Source: Notospermus geniculatus (lineage: Eukaryota; Nemertea; Pilidiophora; Heteronemertea; Lineidae). Taken from it: a stretch of DNA of 64,000 nt. The notes below the pieces were generated by a model that was given only the letters and a program-made list of their open reading frames with translations, searched no databases and had not been told where the DNA came from. The stretch covers positions 54,078 to 118,077 of the forward strand of contig NMRB01000413.1 of NCBI GenBank assembly GCA_002633025.1, given 5' to 3'. A program made the position numbers and the translations under genes. Below are positions 10,174 through 22,800 of this stretch, in pieces. The first letter of the stretch is position 1. The number at the start of each line of letters is the position of its first letter.

Positions 10174-10830
10174 CTAAAACGAAATGATTTGAAATACATG
10201 TAGACCTATTCAAATGGCCATTCCTGGTCACACAAACATGTCCATGTCTAAAAAATGCATTTTCAGGCAGATAATGGCAAAAACTGCAGTCTGTGTTTTG
10301 CCCCCCCCCCCCGGCCCCAAGATAGCCATATGCCCCGGCCCTGAAGCTGTTTTTCCACGAGGCGTTTGCGGGCGCGAACCTCCGCGCCCGCAACTAGATA
10401 TAGGCCTAAGGCCTGGCCCTGCTGTTTGGCTGGGGAGGGGGGCAAAAAGTGCACTTTTGGCCATTTTCGGCCAGGAATATGAAAAACATTTTTTTCGTTG
10501 ACGTACTGGGGGTCTGCCCCCTCTAAATTTGGGCTGAGCACATTTTGTTAATTTTTCCGTTTCGTTTAGGTGTACACATTCCATGCGTTTTAGCGGACGA
10601 CACTAAGAAAAAAAATCGCCACTGGACGATCCTGGGCGTTGAACGGAACAGGCCGACTCGCAACCAACTATTCACTGCCGCAGGCGGGGAACTATTTTTT
10701 CAGCGTAGGGATATTCAAGTCGGTCCTCCTTTCCCAGCCACCGCGCGGCAGCCATTCACATGAAAAAGTAAAAAAAAAACTTACTGACGGCGAGCACAAG
10801 AAATGCATAAAAGACCTTCCAGGATTCCAT
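9968..10830 (-). CDS. Small secreted protein with four CX3C pairs
   Basis: Two coding exons (10785-10830 and 9968-10173) join in phase 1 to give an 83-residue precursor. Residues 1 to about 22 form a signal peptide beginning MESWKVFYAFLVLAV. The mature part has exactly eight cysteines in four CX3C motifs (CVGLC, CDRLC, CARGC, CRRKC), separated by 9, 16 and 11 residues, with lysine- and glutamate-rich, probably helical linkers. Cysteine pairs spaced CX3C on two antiparallel helices define alpha-hairpinin (helical hairpin) folds, so two tandem hairpins are a structural possibility. That is inference, and no function can be assigned. A 5' noncoding exon ends at 11115. The last exon runs on to a donor at 9941, only about 25 nt after the stop, so the transcript should not trigger decay. 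The gene lies in a tandem duplicate of the leader unit at 8494-8720. Confidence 0.75.
10270..10560. repeat. Foldback element in the CX3C gene intron
   Basis: TTTTGCCCCCCCCCCCC near 10300 faces GGGGAGGGGGGCAAAAA near 10435, and GGCCAAAAGTGCAC-type words recur. This explains the long artificial open frames across this intron. Confidence 0.45.
10785..10830 (-). CDS. Leader exon of CX3C protein
   Basis: 15 codons plus one base; ATG at 10830, donor gtaagt at 10784. The exon begins at 10851 after acceptor tttcag, leaving about 20 nt of leader. In this frame the peptide is strongly hydrophobic, while the other frames hit stops. Confidence 0.75.
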
Positions 10831-11114
10831 ACTGTTTGTTTCCTAGTCTTTCTGAAATGAAGAGGAAGTCTTCCGTGAAAAATAGGAACAGGTGTAGCAG
10901 TAAAGAGTGTCCCCCCTGTAAAAAGTGTCCACTTCTATTGTTGAATGACGGAATAAGCGGCATGGGTATAGAAACCAATCACCAGAGATTAGAATGTAAC
11001 AATAGGATCTTTTGTTCCCAGGACAGTTTTTCCTAGGACATTCTTTCCCTTTACACCTGGACGGCGGAGGACTGAGGCGATTTTGTCCCTCGGATTAAAA
11101 AGAAGGCAACTCAC

Positions 11115-11200
11115 CTGGGGTGGTAGGGTCTAATGTTTTTTCGTCTGAAAGCTCCAGATTCAGGCAAAAGAATGAAGCAACCATCCAGCAACCGAGCATT
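11115..11200 (-). other. 5' noncoding exon of CX3C protein gene
   Basis: It ends CCACCCCAG with donor gtgagt, and is paralogous to the exon at 8654. The transcription start is undefined. AGCCAATCGCAT at about 11247 is an inverted CCAAT box relative to this gene and is conserved in the left copy. Confidence 0.6.
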
Positions 11201-11349
11201 TCACATGTTGATATGACACGTGACATCCCACGTGACACGTTCAATCAGCCAATCGCATCGCGCGTCAAGTCGACACAGTATTTCTCCCGCTGCCAATCAT
11301 GAAGTTCCCCTGGCTGGCAATATCGGCTGATTCAGCAGTTTGATAAGAA

Positions 11350-11590
11350 GGGCCTACAGCCCTTAGTTGCATCTGTCATGACAATTTCTGGATGAACATG
11401 ATTTTAATTGCACTTCTTAATGCCCTGAGAGCCACGTGTATGGCATACATTTCAAATGCACACCTGTTTGAGACGCTCCAAACGTATGGGCGGTTATTAC
11501 CGCAAATAATGACATTAGAGACGTTGTCATCCATGATTTCTACACCCCTTGTGATGTGATCGCGAGTCCCTTCCGGGCGGTTCCCTATCT
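11350..11590. repeat. Diverged direct repeat (copy 1)
   Basis: It shares GGGCTACAGCCCT, CATTTCAAATGCACA and TGAGACGC-type blocks in the same order with 12105-12340. No coding frame is conserved between the copies. Confidence 0.5.
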
Positions 11591-11659
11591 GTGAGCACAG
11601 ATGAATCTGTTTGCGCGAAACTACAGTCGTAGCGGAAAAAGACGTAGGCCTAAAGTCGG

Positions 11660-11985
11660 CGCTGCAGTTGACGGGACGATCTCGAGTCACGACGCGTTTG
11701 CGACTAGTTTACGACGAAAAATCATAGCCGGTGGATCAGCGTTCACGATTCGTTCACGACGAGTTTGCCACTCGTTCATGACTGAATTCTGTTGACGACG
11801 AGATCAAACATGTTTGATTTGGTTCGGTGGATCAGCTTCAACGTCACGTCATTTCTTTACGATCAGTTTGCGACTAGTTTACGAGGTTTACGAGGTTTGC
11901 GATTCGTTGACGACTGCCGTCGTGAACTAATCGCAAACTGATCGTAAACTCGTCGTATATAGTCGGTGGATCACCCGCATAATTT
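11660..11985. repeat. Foldback element rich in GTTTACGA/TCGTAAAC
   Basis: ACGATCAGTTTGCGACTAG (about 11859) pairs with CGCAAACTGATCGTAAAC (about 11931). GGTGGATCA occurs three times in direct orientation. It is probably a degenerate MITE cluster. Confidence 0.5.
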
Positions 11986-12104
11986 TCGACAGTTTTTACG
12001 GAGGTTTTATGCGCACGCACTTATCTGGTAGCAAATCCCGTATAGGCCTACAACCGAAATGGCGGCAGAAGGCTGGCAATTGACCGATTTTCAGCTTGAT
12101 CGTG

Positions 12105-12340
12105 AAGGGGCTACAGCCCTCAGTTCCACCTGTCTTGCCAATATCTGTGTCAATACGACTTGAATTAGGCCTACACTCCTTGCTGTCGAGACGTGAGAGC
12201 CGCCAGCATCGATGGCATTTCAAATGCACATTTTGTATGAGACGCCCCACATCTGCAGATGAAGTATAGGATCAAAAACTTTTTCCACGTGTTCGCGGGT
12301 TTTCACCAAAATGTGATGAATTCCTGGACCGACCGCACAC
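12105..12340. repeat. Diverged direct repeat (copy 2)
   Basis: This is the partner of 11350-11590; see the shared GGGCTACAGCCCT and GGCATTTCAAATGCACA blocks. Confidence 0.5.
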
Positions 12341-12368
12341 AACAGAAAGTCCGATAGTGCTTTCGGTA

Positions 12369-12420
12369 CCTATCGGCAGTTTAGTTAATGGGAAAAAGGC
12401 GTTAACTAACTGCCGATAGG
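12369..12420. repeat. Short hairpin, about 19-bp stem
   Basis: CCTATCGGCAGTTTAGTTAA faces GTTAACTAACTGCCGATAGG across a loop of about 12 bases. The arms differ by one base. Confidence 0.75.
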
Positions 12421-12424
12421 CGCA

Positions 12425-13699
12425 GGTGTAACGTTTTTCAGTGAAATGCTGAGCTCCAGGTGGTCCCTGGACTACTGGATGGACAAGATCAGCGACTATT
12501 CCACGTGTCATCCAAGTGGCTGGCGGGCGCGGGTTTACGCCAATTCACTCTGTCAACACTAGGTGTCACCTCAATCGGTGACGAGTGAGGGCCAACTGGA
12601 AAACAAGCAAGACACCGGAATTTAAGGTCTGCTTTTGGTAGTTCGTGACGTCACTATACGTAGGCCTACGGCTGGTAAATATTCAGGGTAATTTTGGCTG
12701 TTCGGAACGGGAGGGCTATCATAGTACTTCTGCTTAGCTCAGATGGCAGCACAAGTCACGGTAACCCTTTGTCGTCTAACAGCCATACACACAAGTTATC
12801 AGACCACAAAATATTGTGAGAATCACAAAAAAAAAACATTCTTGGCAAAAATGGTTGTTTGGGGGTAACGGCATTTTGCGTAAAATGAGTTGAAATGGAA
12901 AAGGGGCAGTATGCGGTATGTTTGGGGTCTTTTCGCCATAACAGCACAGAATTCAACCAAACTTGGTTATGATAGGGCTTCGCTACATTCTCATAGCTTG
13001 TGTTGGCTGTTTATGTAATAATTTGTAAAACAATAGAAATCCCGGTCACTGTTCTGTGGTCCGAAATTTTAACAAAAAACACGTGCTTACCATCTAAAAA
13101 TAGATTTTACCGCCCTCCCACTTGAGAAGGAACAGCCATCTAACGCCATATGGAGTAAACTCACACTCACAGCAGACGATTTTGAGGAAAACAACTCGTT
13201 ATAGAAGATCCAACTTCTGGAAACAAAATAACAAAATAACTAATAGCCCTACCACAATGTAGGCCAACTGGGTTAGGCCTGCAAAGAAAATTAAGTAGCT
13301 TAGACAATAGGGCCTATGGAACCTCCGAAAGAAGCTAAGTCTGTCAGAACAAGCGATTGTTTACATGTTGCTAAGACACATGGCGGGAATTACGTCATCA
13401 TGAATGCCGAGCATTGCGCTAATTACTTCATGAATATTCATGAAGAGGGAAGACCGCGAGTGAAGACAGACTTAGGTGAAAAATCGCTGATATTTCGATA
13501 AATTTCGCCACGATGACCAGAATTTTGTAGAGGATACTTTCAAGAGGATATTCAAGAGATTTTTCTAGCACGATTTTGTTCAAAGAGTGGATTATTTTCG
13601 AGTAAATAAGGGGTTTGCGGGCGAGCCCCTTTCCGTCAATACGTGGTTACATTGTAGCCAGTGTGTGTTGTACTCAGTGTTGGGAGCTGGATTTCTGCA
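12425..13699. other. Upstream region of giant gene, no exon recognised
   Basis: No coding exon is supported. The short repeat GGGGTTTGCGGGCGAGCCCC (13610-13629) is a near-perfect hairpin about 70 bp before the start codon. A TATA box could not be assigned. Confidence 0.4.
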
Positions 13700-13823
13700 A
13701 TGGAAAAGTGCATAAAAACTCGACTAAAAGTGGAATATTTCGGTTTGAAACCATACAGAGATGTAGTGACCTTATTCCTTATTATGTCAGTGTGCTGGTC
13801 ACACTTGATTCTTGGTGTAAAAG
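13700..13823 (+). CDS. Giant gene exon 1 (signal peptide)
   Basis: MEKCIKTRLKVEYFG is a long charged n-region. The hydrophobic core VVTLFLIMSVCWSHLILGV follows, and the exon ends in phase 1 at donor gtgagt. Confidence 0.85.
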
Positions 13824-16800
13824 GTGAGTTTTTTGCCTTGAAGACGTTTGAAGTGATGAATGTAACGTGGGACGAGGTTGGTGACAAGTGGTGTGGCAGG
13901 AGGTGTTATCCCTGGAATCCAAGTCCCAGCTACATTGCTGTCAAGTGCATTTTCATTTGGTTCCTGAAGTTTGCAATGTACATAGGCCTAATGTAAATAT
14001 AGCCGGTATAAAAAGTCATGCAAATTTACTGACTACCCGGTAGCCCCCTTCCAGTCCGCGTTGGGCTTATAGACTTGGGACCCAGTCGGTGTGTGTCGCT
14101 CCGCCCGCCGACTACACTGCACAGTGGAATGTACATGTAGTCGCCGGGCAGAGCAAACACTGACTGGGTCCTGAGTCTAGTCCCAGGGGCACGTAGGCCT
14201 AGGTGTGGAATGTGGTCCCACTGTAAAGAGATGATTATGTAATACATGATGTAATGGTTATTTCCAGGTGCCTGTGACTGTGATACGGATTGTAAGTCAA
14301 AATGTAGCGCTGGGAAATACTGGGAGTCCACAGGTTCTGCATGTGAAACCTGTCCACAGGGACACTAGTAAGTAATTTCTCCTATCAAAACATGATATTT
14401 CATTTGGTTGCCAGACATGCCAGAATGGTCCAGTGCATTGCCTGTCACCGGAGAGGTTGGGTTCAATCTCTAGTAATAACTCGTACCCTACATGTAATCT
14501 TTAATGTCACCCGCTCCAGCAAAATTAGGTGCATATGTCACAAGTGAACATACATCATTAATTAGTTTACTCAACTATTATCACTGCTGTCCACTACTAT
14601 TGTCAACCTGCAGAGACGTACATTTCAGCTCTTGTGTTGTGAGGCCGTTACCCCCTTTCCTCTGTTGCGACATGGGCCTACTTTTGCTAGATCGGGTCAC
14701 AAATGGCAGGTGGCTTTTATGGTGTCTGTTCATTAGGGTCTGGTTTCCTCCTACATTTCATTGGGTCATATGAATAAAGACTAGTAAATGCTTTTACTTG
14801 AATTTTGCAATACAAATGCACTAGGCAATGCTGTACAAATCTGAAGTAAAAGCATTTGCTTGTCTTTATTCATATGACCCATTGTCTGCCTTGGTAATTG
14901 GAATACATGTACAGAAAACCCCACAAACGGACAAGCAATTAAAGTAGTATTTTCAACTATTGATCATCACATTAATCAGGAAATCACGCTGTCGTACCTG
15001 TAATCTTTTGCCACATATCATGGGCTGTGTGGGTTATTGGGTTACAAGGTCCTGTTGAAAATTTAATTGGTCAGTCGACAGCATTGGCATGTTTAATTCC
15101 ATGCTTGATAACCTAGGAATGTTTGATATGTGTCAAATATCGAGTGTTATATGGTATACAGTGGAACCTCCCTTCGCGGACACCTCAGGCAAGAGGACAC
15201 CTCTGTATTAATGTCCAGTCATGCCAGATGAAAATATAAATTCTTGGCAACACAACTTGGCCGGGAATTGAACCCATGACTGCTTGGTCTCTTGTCCGAA
15301 GCTCAATCACCGCCAACTACTCCACAAGAGGCTGGGATCATCCAGCCCATGGATACCAGAGTCAGAGCATGATAAACATCGGCGGACATTTAAATTCCTG
15401 TTCCACCATGGAGAGTTGATTGATTTTGATAAGATTGTTTGAACAATAGTTTTTCCTGATAATGACAATGTGTCTTATGAATAAAGACTATCTAATGCTT
15501 TTACTTCAGATTTGTACAGCATTGGCTGATATTCATAAAAGATAGCAAATGCTTTTACTTCAAGTTATGCAGTACATTTACATGTACATTGGATCTCGCT
15601 GTTCAAATCTTAAGTAAAACCATTTGCTAACTTTTATGAATACCAGCCATTATGCCTAGTGCATTTGTATTGCAAGTAAAATCATTTACTAGTCTTTATG
15701 TCCCATCCATCTGCTGCACTGATTTCACCCTGAAAAGGAAGCAGGTCATTCTAGCTGCGCCAATTCTGATTTTGTTTGTTGCTCGTGAAATCAAATTTCT
15801 TGAGTTTTTCCTCATTTTTTCTACAACTTGATCTTCTTAAAACAATTTACTCTGCGAATTTTCCAGCTTAGCCATAAAAAAGCCTATTCAGCAAATATAA
15901 AAGGATTTTACTAAAGCCTGACACCTGTGTCGTCATAGTGATCTGTCAACAATGGGAGGTTTATATAAAAGTGGGATTACCTAATTAGCCTGATCTGCCC
16001 CCTGGAAAACCCGTGATTTCCATTTAGGATGAATTAGTGGCCACTTATCGCAATTATAGGACTATTATCAAAGTTTCAAAGAAGAATTGTGACCCGATCC
16101 AACAAAAGCAGGTGCAAGTCGCAAACGAGGAAAGGGTTAACAGCCTTACAATAAACGGTACAAAAGCTGAAATGAACAGTGTACCGATATGTCTCTGCAG
16201 GTTGACAAAAGTAGCGTGTAGCAGTGATGATAGTTGAGTAAACTGATGACCAGTGATGATCACCTGCGACATGCACCTACTTTGGCTACATTGGGTCACA
16301 ATGGACAAAGAGCAAAGTGATAATGGGTCATATGAATTGACTAGTAAATGCTTTTACTTGAATTTTGCAATACAAATGCACCAGGCTATGCCGTACAAAT
16401 GTGAAGGTAAAGCATTTGCTAAGTCTTTATTCATATGAGCCATTGTCAGCAAGGGCTGTCATGCTAGGTTGAATATTGAATCGCGAGCTGTACTTGTGCA
16501 TGTAAACCCACTGGTGATGACATGAAGCTATCTTATCTTTGTGTCAATAAGTCAAAATTTAGTGTCTTCTATCTGACCCAAATACAACACCCATGCCCCC
16601 CCCCCCTCCACTGATGTTATTGAACTGGTGAATCACACTCCAGACCGCTTGATGATTACACACCTGCAAAGTAACCACGATAAAACTTCAAAAATGGAAC
16701 TGTCCCCCATCAAATGTTTGTGTTCATAATTGGAGATGATAATCTTCAGCTTTTACTTTCAAAATCCTTCTTAACCAAATTCCCCAGGGCTAATGCTTAC

Positions 16801-19800
16801 CGAGTTAAGACCACATCAGAGCTAATTTGGTATTTATGCCTTTGGCATCGATCACAGTGAAGCATAGTGAAGCAATGGGGTACCCGCATGACTGCAGATG
16901 GCGCAGTCAGTATAAGACCCGAATGACGTACTGACGTCACTTTTTTCGCTGTTGACGTCACGTCGTCAAAGCATGTGTACATTTTTCTACACAATTTTCC
17001 GTGGAAATTTCCCCAAAAGACGTCGTCAGTATTGGCATCCTGTGGCATTTCTGACGAAACAAAGCAGTGATATATGGAGAACTTTGAACATGAAACAGGA
17101 ATAGAGTGGTTTATTTTGGGGGCAAGAAGTAAATGGAAATACTGTTAGAAAATAGGACTTCCGGGTCTTACACTGACAGCGCCACGTCGTGGCGTAGTTC
17201 TGCGGGTTCCTCATTTACAAAAGAGCAGTGTAAAGCTAACTTTAAAGGGGAAACGGCCTCTCCTGCAAGCAAAATTTTCCTGCTTTAGAGTAATTGAACT
17301 CGACTGGCCTCAGGCACACCGGATCGAACCAACTCCATGTACATGTAAGGCTGCGATTCCATAGGCTGTTCCCTTGTGGAATTTCCCTTGTTCCGTGGAC
17401 TCGTGCCGTTAGGACAATGGGACCTGGCCTTGTGCCCTATGGGAACGGCCAGTGAGCAAATCAAGTGTTCATTCTCTTTGTGACGTGTCACAAGGTCACA
17501 AGCGAACACGGAACAGGGAAAAAGTGCACAAGGGAACAGCCTATGGATACTCAGCCTTAAAAGGCCTAGAGAGATGCATCAGACTCCCGGTTCAGTCCCT
17601 TATCGGACCTATTCTTCATGTGATAGAGAAGGTGATCGTCTTTGACCGCCCTGGTTTTGATGACATTCCCAATAAAACTGACTGTTCTTGTTTTTCAGTT
17701 GCCTTGGTGGCAGTAGTGGGAAAGTAACCTGCACTGCAGGATATTATAATTCAAAATCAGGCTCGTCTTCATCATCAGACTGTCAGAAATGCGCTGCCGG
17801 GTCATACAGCAGTTCTGGTGCTGCCGGTTGTACCCAGTGCCCTGCAGGGAAGTCCTGCCCCTCTGCCGGCACCTCCACGCCCAAGGCCTGCTCGACTGGG
17901 TACTATGCCCTTACTGGATACACATATTGCGAACTCTGTCCGACGGGGTTCTATTGTCCGAGCACCAATAGCGATAAGATTGTTTGTCCCAAAGGCCAGT
18001 ACACGTCTGCCACAGGTAAGCAAGGAAGTGATCAACAGTGTAAATATAGTAACAGGAGATTGGTGTCCATTGGGATTACATGTATCAAAAGGGCATCAAA
18101 ATGTTTTCCATCAGACCTGATGAAGACCTAGTAGGGGTCGAAAGCTCGTCTCAATAATACATACATGTAGTTGATCATGAAAAAGGTTGGTGTATTCTTC
18201 CAGGTCGAACTGCCTGTTCGCCGTGTCCCGCTGGCAGCGGATGCCCAAACCGGAACTCAACAACCCAATGTACCCCCGGTTACTACAGCAGCGGAAGTCA
18301 ACTGTCCTGTACTCGCTGTAATTCCGGTTTCTACACGACGACGTCCGGTTCGTCCTCGTGTACAGAGTGTCCGGCTGGAAGTTACTGTAGCAATCCCTCG
18401 AAGGCACCGGTTGCGTGCGCAAAAGGTTATATTTCGGCAGCTGGTGCGATATCGTGTACGAAATGTGCGGTTGGCAAATACACCACTGGAACAAAGGATC
18501 AGTGCCGTGACTGTCCGGCCGGGAAAGCATGCTCTGACCCAACGTAAGTAAAGATTTGTCCTGTCTCTTTATACATGTATCAGTACAGGATCTAGGGAGT
18601 TTTCGCCCCTCCTCACCATTTTTGACCGACCAAACGTTCGCTGCACGATGAAATGTGGCGCAGCTGGGAGAAACGTAGTCCTCTAATTCAGTGATTCTCC
18701 CTCTATTCTAGAAATGACCCAACAGACTGTGCGAGTGGACACTACAGTGCACTTGGGGACGGTTCTTGTACGCAGTGTCCAGCAGGAAAGCAATGTCCCA
18801 CAAAGATGGCAGCGGCGAATTGCCCTTCAAGTAAGTCTGAATACTGCATCAGCAGCAGGGATCTCCTCTTTCCTAGACTCATCATATTTCACAAGGAGCT
18901 CTGGTAGCCAAGTGGTTATCACAACCGCTCAGCAAGCGGCAGGCAGCGCTCGGGTTCAAATACAGCTCGGGCCATATGGGATTTCATTCCTGGCTCTTCA
19001 CGTCCATCACATGGGACAGTAAGCCGTGGTGCCTTGTACCTTGTTTCTTTGCAAGGGCAAGTAAAAGACCCCATCCAAGTGAGGAACATGAGTAGCTGGA
19101 GATGGCCTCTTCAATATTTACCAGGGCCAATAATGCTGGCGTCAGCCGTGATGGAAAATCAAATACAAATATAAATCTGAATATTCACTTTGCTTCCCTA
19201 ATTTCAGATACCTACTCCACGGCGGGTTTGACAGCTTGTCTAGCCTGCCCTGCGGGACATTCCTGTGCGAGTGCCTCGGCGTCACCTCAAAAATGCGACC
19301 CTGGACAGTACAGCGCATTAAGAAGCATGTCTTGTACTGATTGCGCAGCTGGGACGTACTGCGCAGCAGGCGCTGCGGCTGAAAAGCCTTGCGACGATGG
19401 ATACTTCTCCGCTAAGAAGTCATCTTCGTGCACGGTCTGTAGCGCCGGGAAACAGTGCCCTTCGAAAACGGCAGAAGAGAACTGTCCGAATGGCCAGTAT
19501 TCTCTTGGGAACGCGACAACATGTACTGCTTGTCCTGCAGGTAGGTGGCGCTTCAGCTTTCCGTTGTAATTTTGGTGACTTGCCAGTCTGATGGTGTTGC
19601 AGTTGAATCAGTTGGCACGTTCACTACGGTTTGCCACTCTAATTTTACATATTGGCACATGCTGTCGTTTGCCATCCGTATCACACGTTGTAACTATTCC
19701 CTCCCCCTGTGATTTCAGGTTATACTTGTGCCAACAAGGCAGCCGCTCCTGTCGCCTGTGCCCCGGGGACTTACAACACAGATCCAACTGCTTCGAGTTG

Positions 19801-22800
19801 TACCCAGTGTCCAGAGGGAAGCAAATGCCCAAAGACAGACCAAGCTCCAGAGATATGCCCAAAAGGTAAAGTTTGCTCGCAATACGTTGCCGTTGACTTC
19901 TAACATAACTGCCTTCATAGGCCTGCCGGTGTCCTTTCTTGTTATCACATTTTCTAACTCGTCCCTCTTGGATATTTCAGGCACACTCAGCAACGCAGGC
20001 GCCACCAACTGCACGGACTGTCCAGCTGGTTATGCCTGCCCTGACCGCACCGACCCCTCGAAGATGTCACAGTGTATAACTGGGTCTTACTCCATCAGGG
20101 GAGCTGGGGTCTGCACCGTCTGTCCCGCTGGAAAATACTGTCCGTACACTGAGTAAGTTGCCTGACAAGAACCCCTTTTAATCCGGATGCAAAACCCCGA
20201 TTTGCTTGCACCCTTCCCCTAAAGTTTCTTACTTCTGTGTTTTTGAAATGAATGTGCGGTACGTTGTCTGACCAACTTCTCCTCCTTCAGCCAAAAGGTT
20301 GTGATCGACTGTCCGTCTGGAACCTACTCCACTGGTAACCAAAGTTCGTGTACGAAATGCAAAGCCGGGGAGATCTGTCCTAATGTTGATGGAACTGGGA
20401 TCTCCAGCTGCGACCCTGGCCAGTACTCTGTGGCAGGTAAGATATCACTTTAACGGTGAAGAGTATTTGGTGAAAAGGCCCCACAAACTTTCTCATCTCA
20501 TGTTAATCTTCAATGAAGGTCTTTCCTGTCAACAAGAATGTATGTTTCTTGGATCGAAGATTTGCTGGGATACATTTCTTTCAACTTCAGGTTCCACAAC
20601 TTGTACTTCCTGCCCCGCCGGTTACGCCTGCCCAAGTTCCTCCTCTGGAACGAAGACCAAGTGTTCGCCTGGAACTTACGCTCTGACGGAGTCGACCAAA
20701 TGCACCCCCTGCCCGGCCGGAAAGGCTTGCCCGCTGACGACACAGGACCTTGAGATTAACTGCCCTGCTGGGACGTTCTCTGTTGGTAATCAGACAGCCT
20801 GTACGAACTGTCCGCCGGGGTATGAATGTCCAGATACGGCCACTAATAGCGCGTAAGTAGACGATGTCGAACAAGTTTGGATGACTCTGATCGTGGTTTG
20901 GGAGGCCAGGGTCTTTGCCATTAAGGAGAGTTGCCAGATGTTTTGCAGGTATTCCACTGTCGCTAGAGGGGCACTGCTCAAACACTTTGGAGATGAAGAG
21001 CTACGGTGCAGTAGTATTAACCACATTGGCACAAATGGCCTCCTAACTGGCCAGGTATCATCTTAGTGCATCTGGCTTGCTGCCTTGCCCTTGGTATTCA
21101 TCGTATCCATGACGTAGGCCCAGGCCTACGTCGTTCTGTGACGTTGCGCGTTTTGCCCACCAGCTTTCTTCAGCAAAGCAATGAATTTTGCCCACCACCT
21201 TTGCGTCATTACGGCGACGTCAGCAATGGCGGACACTGTCGGAGTTAGGTCGTGGAAACAATGAATAAGCTTGGTATGTGTTCTAGTGGGATTTGCGGGT
21301 CTTTTGGGAAAGCAGACCAGTGTACCGCAGGGTGAAATCATGCATCTTGCCCCTCTTTTGAGAAAAACATAGCAGCATTGTTGTCATGTGGTTATTTCTC
21401 CTTCAGGTCTCCCTGTCCGGCTGGTTACTATTCCTACGGAGGACAAACGGCGTGTACCCCGTGCCCAGAAGGCTCGTACTGCCGTACCGCTACGTCCGGC
21501 CCACAACCGTGCCAGCTTGGAGAATACAGTGGTGCAGCGTCACAGAACTGTACGGCTTGTGAACCGGGATATTACTGTCCATCACAAGAAGGTAAGAATT
21601 AGTTTCGACATTCTTGACTCAACAATACCCAACAGACGAAACGGTCTGCAAGTTTTCTCTGTTGCTTCTCTGTTATGCTTTTGTTGTAGGCACAATCTGC
21701 AGGTACAACAGTCTGTACTAGCAGACGGCAAAAGGGACAGTACAGCGAACTCTCAACACCAAACCGCCCTCTACCCCCCTTCCCTCCGCTAATCCTACCA
21801 CGACCCCTACCCTCAACCCAACCCTCACATTGGCACTTACAGCTTTGGGACTTGTATTTGTATTTCATTTTTCCGTCAGGGCCGAAGCCATAGCATTATT
21901 GGCCCTGGTAAGTACGGAGGAGGCCATCACAAGCTACTCATGTTCCTCACTTGGATGGGGTATTTTACTTGCCCTTGCAAAGACACAAGGTACAAGGCAC
22001 CACGGCTTACTGTCCCATGCGACGGACGTGAAGAGCCGGGAATGAAAATCCCATATGGCCCGGGCTGGATTCGAACCCGGGACCTGCCGCTTACTAAGCG
22101 GACGTGATAACCACTAGGCTATCAGGCTCCTCACTTTGGGACTGACAAAGACAATTCTGTGCCTTTCACTCCCTTCCCTTATCCAACCACACCACAACCC
22201 CTACCCCTACCCAACCCTCACCGCACCATTGGTGGGCCTACTTAGAAACACGATTTTCCATTTTTCAGAATCACGAAAGGAAGAATGTCCTCCAGGAACT
22301 TTTTCGGGCGGGAAGGCGACTTCCTGCAAACCGTGTAACTATGGTTACATCTGCAGCACGGCATCAAACAGCACTGCGCCTCCGTCGGGACTCTGTGACA
22401 AGGGTGGATATTGTAACGGGAAGGATTTCTTCCCCTGCCCGGCTGGGACGTATAACCCCAAGAACGGTTCGAAGACGATTGCATCATGTGTGATTTGTCC
22501 GGCGGGTAGGTGAACCTGACAAGATTTCCTGTATTTTGCATTTCATCCAAAATATACACATGCGCATTACAATAATTGTATCTACTCCACAGGTTACTAC
22601 TGCCCAGGTCCAGGTGAAACTGACTATTCGGACAAACCTTGTCCCCCTGGGTACTTCTGCCTNNNNNNNNNNNNNNNNNNNNNNNNNNNNNNNNNNNNNN
22701 NNNNNNNNNNNNNNNNNNNNNNNNNNNNNNNNNNNNNNNNNNNNNNNNNNNNNNNNNNNNNNNNNNNNNNNNNNNNNNNNNNNNNNNNNNNNNNNNNNNN

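Noticed and set aside
10228-10584. Minus-strand proline/glycine-rich open frames
   Set aside because: They cover a poly-C foldback in the intron of the CX3C gene and have no splice support.
13661-13699. Upstream extension of the giant gene start
   Set aside because: The codon is GTG, not ATG, and the added residues do not improve the signal peptide.
17802-18035. Minus-strand open frames opposite repeat exons, also at 18111, 33772, 53662 and 59213
   Set aside because: They are antisense shadows of the cysteine-repeat exons.
21895-22131. tRNA gene
   Set aside because: A and B boxes are present but there is no acceptor-stem pairing, and the sequence continues into a SINE tail repeated elsewhere.
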